DNA of 64,000 nucleotides from Nitrospira sp. (GTDB taxonomy: Bacteria; Nitrospirota; Nitrospiria; Nitrospirales; Nitrospiraceae): assembly GCA_024998625.1 (NCBI GenBank), contig JACOEL010000008.1, positions 109,426 through 173,425 of the forward strand, written 5' to 3'. The translations under genes and the position numbers were made by a program. The notes below the pieces were generated by a model. It was given only the letters and a program-made list of their open reading frames with translations, made no database searches and had not been told where the DNA came from. Positions 59,570-64,000 of this stretch are shown here, one piece after another (position 1 is the first letter of the stretch; each line of letters begins with the position of its first letter).

Positions 59570-59998
59570 ATGCCCACACAAGCCATTTCTGGTTACGGAA
59601 CCTTACTCAAGCGGGGGGACGGCGGATCACCGGAGACGTTCACCACCGTGGGCGAGGTGCGCTCCATCAGCGGGCCGTCCATGGAAACGGACGAGGCCGA
59701 TGTCACCACGCACAGCTCGGCCGCCTCTGGCGCGTTCAAGGAATTCATCATGACCTTGATCGATGCCGGCAGCATCGAATTCGAAACCAACTATGTGCCG
59801 AGCGATCCGACCCATGTCGGCATCCGGCAGGACTTCCTGGCTCGCACCAAGCGCAACTGGCAGATCGTGCTGCCGGGGGCCATTCAGACCATCAGCTTCT
59901 CGGCCTATGTGAAGAGCATGCCGTATGAGTTCTCGACGGATGACGCCATCACGCAGAAGATCAGCCTGCGCATCACGGGGGCACCGACCTGGAGCTAA
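59570..59998 (+). CDS. major tail tube protein
   Basis: A 142-aa protein. The pattern 'ISGYGTLLKRGDGGSPETFT', 'VGEVRSISGPSMETDEADVT', 'HSSAASGAFKEFIMTLIDAG', then 'WQIVLPGAIQTISFSAYVKS' is characteristic of siphophage tail tube proteins (gpV/TP901-1 type). Strong AAGGAGG site. Confidence 0.88.
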   Translation: MPTQAISGYGTLLKRGDGGSPETFTTVGEVRSISGPSMETDEADVTTHSSAASGAFKEFIMTLIDAGSIEFETNYVPSDPTHVGIRQDFLARTKRNWQIVLPGAIQTISFSAYVKSMPYEFSTDDAITQKISLRITGAPTWS

Positions 59999-60047
59999 CA
60001 CAGGGAGCGAACGGGACCATTCACGATTGACCTAAGAGGGAGGCACC

Positions 60048-60425
60048 ATGCCACGCACAGTCATCGCCGCATCATCGATCATCACGCCGCTTGGACCCTA
60101 CCCCTCCTTGCCGGTCTCCGCCTTGGCGCTGGATCTCGCCTGGCAAGCGGCGGACACGACCAATCAAAACTATTTTCCGCTCGGGACGGGGAAGTACCTG
60201 ATCCTCGTCCGCAACGTGCACGCCACGACCGGGTACACCTTCACGCTCACCAGTTCGGCCGATGAACGCAAGCGCACCGGACACATCACGACCTATGCCC
60301 TGGCAGCCGGCAAGGTGGCGGCGTTCATGGTCGATCAGCAAGCGGGCTGGCTCCAAACAGACGGCGGATTCTACCTCGAGGGCAGCAACGCCTCGATCGA
60401 GTTCTGCATCCTCCGGTTGCCGTAA
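60048..60425 (+). CDS. beta-rich phage protein of unknown role
   Basis: A 125-aa protein with AGAGGGAGG upstream. 'QAADTTNQNYFPLGTGKYLI', 'TGYTFTLTSSADERKRTGHI' and 'FYLEGSNASIEFCILRLP' suggest a beta-sandwich, perhaps a tail or head decoration. It sits between tail tube and tail chaperone genes. No family recognised. Confidence 0.6.
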   Translation: MPRTVIAASSIITPLGPYPSLPVSALALDLAWQAADTTNQNYFPLGTGKYLILVRNVHATTGYTFTLTSSADERKRTGHITTYALAAGKVAAFMVDQQAGWLQTDGGFYLEGSNASIEFCILRLP

Positions 60426-60483
60426 TCACAGGCCATCGCGGCGGGCCTTCGGGCTCGCCGCACAGAGAAGGACAAGGAATCGC

Positions 60484-60903
60484 ATGGAGAACGGAACGCA
60501 GTTGCTCTCGAAAGACGCTATTCTCGCCGCGGACGACATCCTCACGGAGACCGTGTATGTGCCGGAATGGAAGGGGTCGGTCATCGTGTGCGGGCTGACC
60601 GGTGCGGCCAAAGACGCCTACGACAAATCCATCGTCGAAGTGAAGGGCAACAAGCGCACCGTCAATCTCGATCATGTCCGGGCGAAGCTGCTGGTGCGCA
60701 CGCTCGTCAATGAGCAGCGGCAGCCGCTCTTTCTGGAGAGCGACATCATCAGGCTGGGGACCAAGAGCGCCGCCGTGCTCGACCGGCTCTGCGCGATTGC
60801 ACAGCGCCTCTCGGGCATGCGGGCCGAAGATGCGGAGGAGTTAAAAAAAACCTCCGAGACGACCCAGAACGCCGATTCCGATTCCGCCTTGCCCTCTGCT
60901 TAG
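60484..60903 (+). CDS. tail assembly chaperone, zero-frame product (gpG-like)
   Basis: A 139-aa protein ('SKDAILAADDILTETVYVPE', 'KRTVNLDHVRAKLLVRTLVN') between tail tube and tape measure, the usual place for tail chaperones. It ends with an unstructured acidic/Ser-rich tail (SETTQNADSDSALPSA). Its codons 120-122 are TTA AAA AAA, the slippery run discussed next. Confidence 0.82.
   Translation: MENGTQLLSKDAILAADDILTETVYVPEWKGSVIVCGLTGAAKDAYDKSIVEVKGNKRTVNLDHVRAKLLVRTLVNEQRQPLFLESDIIRLGTKSAAVLDRLCAIAQRLSGMRAEDAEELKKTSETTQNADSDSALPSA
60843..60849 (+). promoter_or_regulatory. -1 ribosomal frameshift site A AAA AAA
   Basis: In the chaperone frame the run is TT[A AAA AAA] ACC, the standard X XXY YYZ form. 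A -1 slip continues as AAC CTC CGA and stays open until 61211. The same geometry is used for gpG-gpGT in lambda-like phages. Confidence 0.85.
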
Positions 60904-61211
60904 GCATCGCGGACCCGGACGAGCTGGGGCGCCGGCTGAGCGCCAGAAAGCTGGCCGAGTGGGCCGCCTTCTTCCAGCTGGAGCCGTTCGGACCGCCGGC
61001 GGAGTTCTGGAGAGCGGGAGCGATTCGCAGCACGATCGTCAATGTGAACCGGACGAAGAAATCGCAGCCGATCGCGACGGCCGAGGATTTCATGCCGGAC
61101 ACCTTCAGCGTGAAGCCGGAGCAGGATCCGGAGCAGGTAGGGGAGCAAGTCACCAGGGCCTTTAAGGACATCGAACTGTTCGCAAGGAGCCATCCGACCC
61201 GTGGCGAATAA
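60849..61211 (+). CDS. tail assembly chaperone -1 extension (gpT-like)
   Basis: An open frame with no plausible start of its own. After the shift it reads through 'ALCLGIADPDELGRRLSARK', then LAEWAAFFQLEPFGPPAEFW and 'TKKSQPIATAEDFMPDTFSV'. That is a typical T-part of tail chaperones (DUF4035-like 'PDELGRRLSARKLAEWAAF'). Fused to the upstream part it would give a 242-residue GT protein. It ends 11 nt inside the tape measure gene. Confidence 0.85.
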   Translation, partial: NLRDDPERRFRFRLALCLGIADPDELGRRLSARKLAEWAAFFQLEPFGPPAEFWRAGAIRSTIVNVNRTKKSQPIATAEDFMPDTFSVKPEQDPEQVGEQVTRAFKDIELFARSHPTRGE

Positions 61212-64000
61212 GCTGGTTCTCGAACTCATCGCCGACTCGAACAACCTCCTGAAGGCGATGGAGCAGTCGCAGAAGTCCATCAACAACTTCGTGCGAGGCT
61301 CTGAGGCCGCCGGGCAATCGCTCGGGGGCGGGGTCAATCAAGCGCTCGACGCGTTCATGGGACTGTCCAAAGGCGGGGCGCTGGCAGCCGGCGTCTTTGC
61401 CGGGGCACTCGTCGCGGCCGCCGGGGCAGCCACGATGATGGCCGTCGAGGCCGGCCGGCAAGCCGAGGAGCTGCAGCAGCTCAGCGCCGTGATGGGCATC
61501 GGGACCGATACCCTCCAGGAATACGACGTCCTGCTGAACCGTGTGGGGCTGGGCGGGCAAGACCTCACGCTCGTGATGAAAAGCCTCTCCACGAAAATGG
61601 AAGAGGCGAAGACCGGCACCGGGGCGGCAGCGGATCGCTTCCGGCAGCTCGGCATCGATATCACCAAAGTCACCGGCACCGATGACCTGATCAGAAAGAT
61701 CGCCGAGTCGGTCTCCAAGTTTTCGAACGGCACCGAGAAAGCCGCCGTCATGGCCGACCTGCTCGGCAAGAGCGGCCTGAAATTTATTCCCGCGTTCGAA
61801 GGGGGCGCGGCCGCGATCGACGAAGCCGCCGCCGCCTCCAAACGCATGGGGGCGACCCTCTCCAGCGTCCAGATCGAGACGCTCGGGAAGATGGACGACT
61901 CCATCGACGATCTCGGCATCTCCTGGAAGCGCTTCTCGCAACAGATCGGGGCCTTCTTCGCGCCCGCCGTCGAGATGGCCGTCAACGCCCTCTCGTCTCT
62001 CCTGTCATGGGGCTCGCACGTCTTTGAAGAGCTCGGCACCGCCTCAGCGACGCTCGGGATCCGATTCACGGCCATGGGGCAGGCCTTCATGGAAGTGGCG
62101 TCGCAGGTCTTTTCGGCACAGATCTTCAACGGGGCGGCCTGGGCGCAGACGCTGGAGAACATCAAGCGCATCGATGCCGAGGCCGCCAAGCTGATCGAGC
62201 AGCGCCGGGCCCTGGCCCAGAGTGCCGGCGCAGCCGATGGCCGTGGTGCCGCACCAGCCTTGATCGATAGCGCGAAGGTGGCGGCCGCCGCCCAGTCCGC
62301 CGCCGATGCCCAGCTCAAAGCCTCAGAATCGCTGTTCCGGGGGGAGGAAGCTCTCGCCCAAGCCCGACTCGCCAACTTCCTGTCGTACCTGGATACGCGT
62401 AAGGCGATGGGCACGGCGACGGAGGTGGAACTCGCGCAAGCGCATGAAGCGGCAGCTCAACGCATGGCCGACTTTACGATAGATTCCCTCGAGAAGCAGC
62501 TGAGGAACTACGAGAAATACACCCAAGCCAAGCTGGCCCTGTTCGGGGCCGACGAAAAAAGCCAGGCCGAAAAACACAAGTTCGAGATCGAGGCCGGGGC
62601 CAAAGTCAAAGATCTGCTGAAGCAAATCGAGATCGCGCAGGTCAAGAGCGACACCACCCGCCTGCAGTCGTCGACCAAGACTGCGCTGGCCATGAAGAAG
62701 GAAACCGATTCCGCCTTCCAGCGCATGCTCGAAGTCGAAGAGCAGACCCACAACCTGCAATTCGGGCCGGCCACCATCAGCGAGGGGATGAAGGCCCATG
62801 AAGCGGCCGTCGAAAACCTCATCCGGCTGATGCCGGAGTTGAACCACCACGAAGCCGCCCTGCAGGTGATGCTGAACCAGCAAAGCGCCCATGACTCCAT
62901 CGTGGCCGCCACCGAGGCCTATAAAGACCGCAACAAAGAACTCGAATTCGGGGTGGAATATGCGCGAGCTGATTCCCAGCTGCAGCAAGCCTGGTACAGC
63001 CAGGCGCCGGGACTCATCGGCCAAGCGACGGCGGCCAGGGAGAAGGGCTTCGAACTGCTCCAGGCCGAGAGCGACATGCGTCGCCAGGTCATCGACGAGA
63101 CCATCTTCGATGAAGAGCGAAAGGGCGCTGCGATTTATGCCCTCGACCAAGAGCTGCAGGCCAAGCGGATCAACCTCCTGAATCAGTTTCCGACCTTCTG
63201 GGAGCAACAGCTGCAGGCCATCGTGTCGAGCAATGCCTTTTCGCTCTCCAGCATTACCTCGAACTTCAACAATGCGACCGCCCAGTGGATTCAGGGTCAG
63301 GGGAACTTCACACAGTTCTGGGAGCAGACGCAGACCACGCTGCTGACCAGCGCTCTGCAATTTACTGAACAGTGGCTCGTGCAATTAGCCCTGTCGCAAC
63401 TGCGCGAGCTGGCCATGGTCACCACGCAGGAGGCGACGAAGACCGCGCTCACCACGGCGGGGGCGACCTCGAGGGTCGCTGTAAATGCCGCGTCGGACGG
63501 CGCCATCGTTGCCAGCAACGCTACCGCTGCGACGGCCTCTGTCGGGATCTGGGGTGGAGCCACGGCGGCCATCCTGGGCTTCTTCGCCACCATCGGAGCT
63601 GGATTTGCCGCCGTGATCGGGTCACTCGTCGCGGCCGTGGTCGCGGTCGGCACCTTCATCATGGGGGTGTTGTCGGCCATTGCCTCGGCTCTGTCCGCCA
63701 CCGTCTTTGGCATCCCCTTCGCCGGGGCCATCGTGGTCGGGATCGGCCTCATCGCGGCCGCGCTCGCCATGACCGATAACCTCCCGGAGTTCAAGGACGG
63801 CGGCATCATGACCGGCCCGACCATCGGCAAATTCGCCGAAGCCGGATCACCGGAAGCCGCCATCCCACTCAACGACCGGGGTGCCGCCTTCATGCAGAAA
63901 GCCATGGGGTTCGGGGGTGGGGCCGGTGGCCTGATGACCATCAATCTGCAGCTCGACGGCCGCACGTTGGCGGAGGCGACCATGTCGCACATGCCCGGCG
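61201..64000 (+). CDS. phage tape measure protein, cut by window end
   Basis: Begins at GTG 61201, overlapping the chaperone extension stop by 11 nt, and is open to the last base (933 codons seen). It starts 'NKLVLELIADSNNLLKAMEQ', continues with an Ala-rich hydrophobic patch near 60-85, and has long coiled-coil regions. A cluster of hydrophobic helices (IWGGAATAAILGFFATIGAG, 'VIGSLVAAVVAVGTFIMGVL') lies near residue 800. The end holds the typical FKDGGIMTGPTIGKFAEAGS and AAIPLNDRG motif. It sets tail length and helps DNA entry. Confidence 0.9.
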   Translation, partial: MANKLVLELIADSNNLLKAMEQSQKSINNFVRGSEAAGQSLGGGVNQALDAFMGLSKGGALAAGVFAGALVAAAGAATMMAVEAGRQAEELQQLSAVMGIGTDTLQEYDVLLNRVGLGGQDLTLVMKSLSTKMEEAKTGTGAAADRFRQLGIDITKVTGTDDLIRKIAESVSKFSNGTEKAAVMADLLGKSGLKFIPAFEGGAAAIDEAAAASKRMGATLSSVQIETLGKMDDSIDDLGISWKRFSQQIGAFFAPAVEMAVNALSSLLSWGSHVFEELGTASATLGIRFTAMGQAFMEVASQVFSAQIFNGAAWAQTLENIKRIDAEAAKLIEQRRALAQSAGAADGRGAAPALIDSAKVAAAAQSAADAQLKASESLFRGEEALAQARLANFLSYLDTRKAMGTATEVELAQAHEAAAQRMADFTIDSLEKQLRNYEKYTQAKLALFGADEKSQAEKHKFEIEAGAKVKDLLKQIEIAQVKSDTTRLQSSTKTALAMKKETDSAFQRMLEVEEQTHNLQFGPATISEGMKAHEAAVENLIRLMPELNHHEAALQVMLNQQSAHDSIVAATEAYKDRNKELEFGVEYARADSQLQQAWYSQAPGLIGQATAAREKGFELLQAESDMRRQVIDETIFDEERKGAAIYALDQELQAKRINLLNQFPTFWEQQLQAIVSSNAFSLSSITSNFNNATAQWIQGQGNFTQFWEQTQTTLLTSALQFTEQWLVQLALSQLRELAMVTTQEATKTALTTAGATSRVAVNAASDGAIVASNATAATASVGIWGGATAAILGFFATIGAGFAAVIGSLVAAVVAVGTFIMGVLSAIASALSATVFGIPFAGAIVVGIGLIAAALAMTDNLPEFKDGGIMTGPTIGKFAEAGSPEAAIPLNDRGAAFMQKAMGFGGGAGGLMTINLQLDGRTLAEATMSHMPG

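Larger units (their letters stand above)
49001..64000 (+). mobile_element. HK97-type siphophage/prophage, left part
   Basis: Begins right after the right attachment remnant and runs out of the window. Gene order is HNH, HNH-homing, terminase small and large, HTH, membrane, portal, protease, HTH, capsid, two small, connectors, tail tube, tail chaperones, tape measure. No host gene interrupts it. Whether it is a live prophage cannot be judged without its right end. Confidence 0.85.

Noticed and set aside
1..64000. CRISPR arrays, rRNA genes, plasmid or phage replication origins
   Set aside because: None seen on either strand by reading.

Overview
This looks like a chromosomal window from a Gram-negative bacterium of the Nitrospira type (phylum Nitrospirota). 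The grounds are a bacterial top6B-top6A (DNA topoisomerase VI) pair, an AddAB recombination nuclease, many lipoproteins, and large WD40-caspase and CHASE2 proteins. The genus is an inference from gene content; no rRNA or other marker is present.

Layout. (1) 1-18065 is ordinary chromosome: topoisomerase VI B and A, a P-II-like small protein, secreted or lipid-anchored small proteins, a MITE-like repeat (4236-4474), a truncated DUF1800 gene, yacG, an NlpC-like lipoprotein, phosphoglucomutase, a thioredoxin-like protein, addB-addA, a TPR lipoprotein, lgt, a YtxH protein and tRNA-Leu(UAA). (2) 18237-20868 is a nested transposon: an IS110/IS1111-group element with clear sub-terminal inverted repeats sits inside a decayed IS481-like transposase gene. 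(3) 21126-22430 is a membrane-anchored SGNH-hydrolase-like gene. (4) 22.7-49.0 kb is a genomic island. A 315-bp direct repeat (23337-23651 and 48686-49000, three mismatches seen) flanks it. Each copy is the 3' end of a tyrosine-integrase gene running into the 3' half of a tRNA-Phe gene. (5) 49.1 kb to the end is the start of an HK97-type siphophage or prophage: HNH genes, terminase, portal, protease, capsid, connectors, tail tube, tail chaperones and tape measure (cut by the window end).

The island cargo (25.0-47.5 kb) is the most interesting part. It holds three WD40-caspase (C14) proteins with apparent signal peptides and intact His/Cys dyads, six lipoproteins (four with an LPP20-like core, one also carrying a DUF4384-like C-terminus), a trypsin-like S1C protease, a CHASE2-transmembrane-coiled-coil-sigma54 AAA+ regulator, and several small secreted proteins. 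Nearly all genes run in one direction, with short gaps and strong ribosome binding sites. My inference is a cell-envelope protease and sensor system carried as a mobile cargo module. Its function (defence, regulated death, envelope stress or secretion) cannot be settled from sequence.

Other notable items: the phage terminase large subunit is split by a LAGLIDADG intein with the marks of a class 3 intein (Ala1 and a Trp/Cys/Thr triplet). The tail chaperone genes carry a textbook -1 slippery run (A AAA AAA at 60843-60849) leading into an open -1 frame that has no start of its own.
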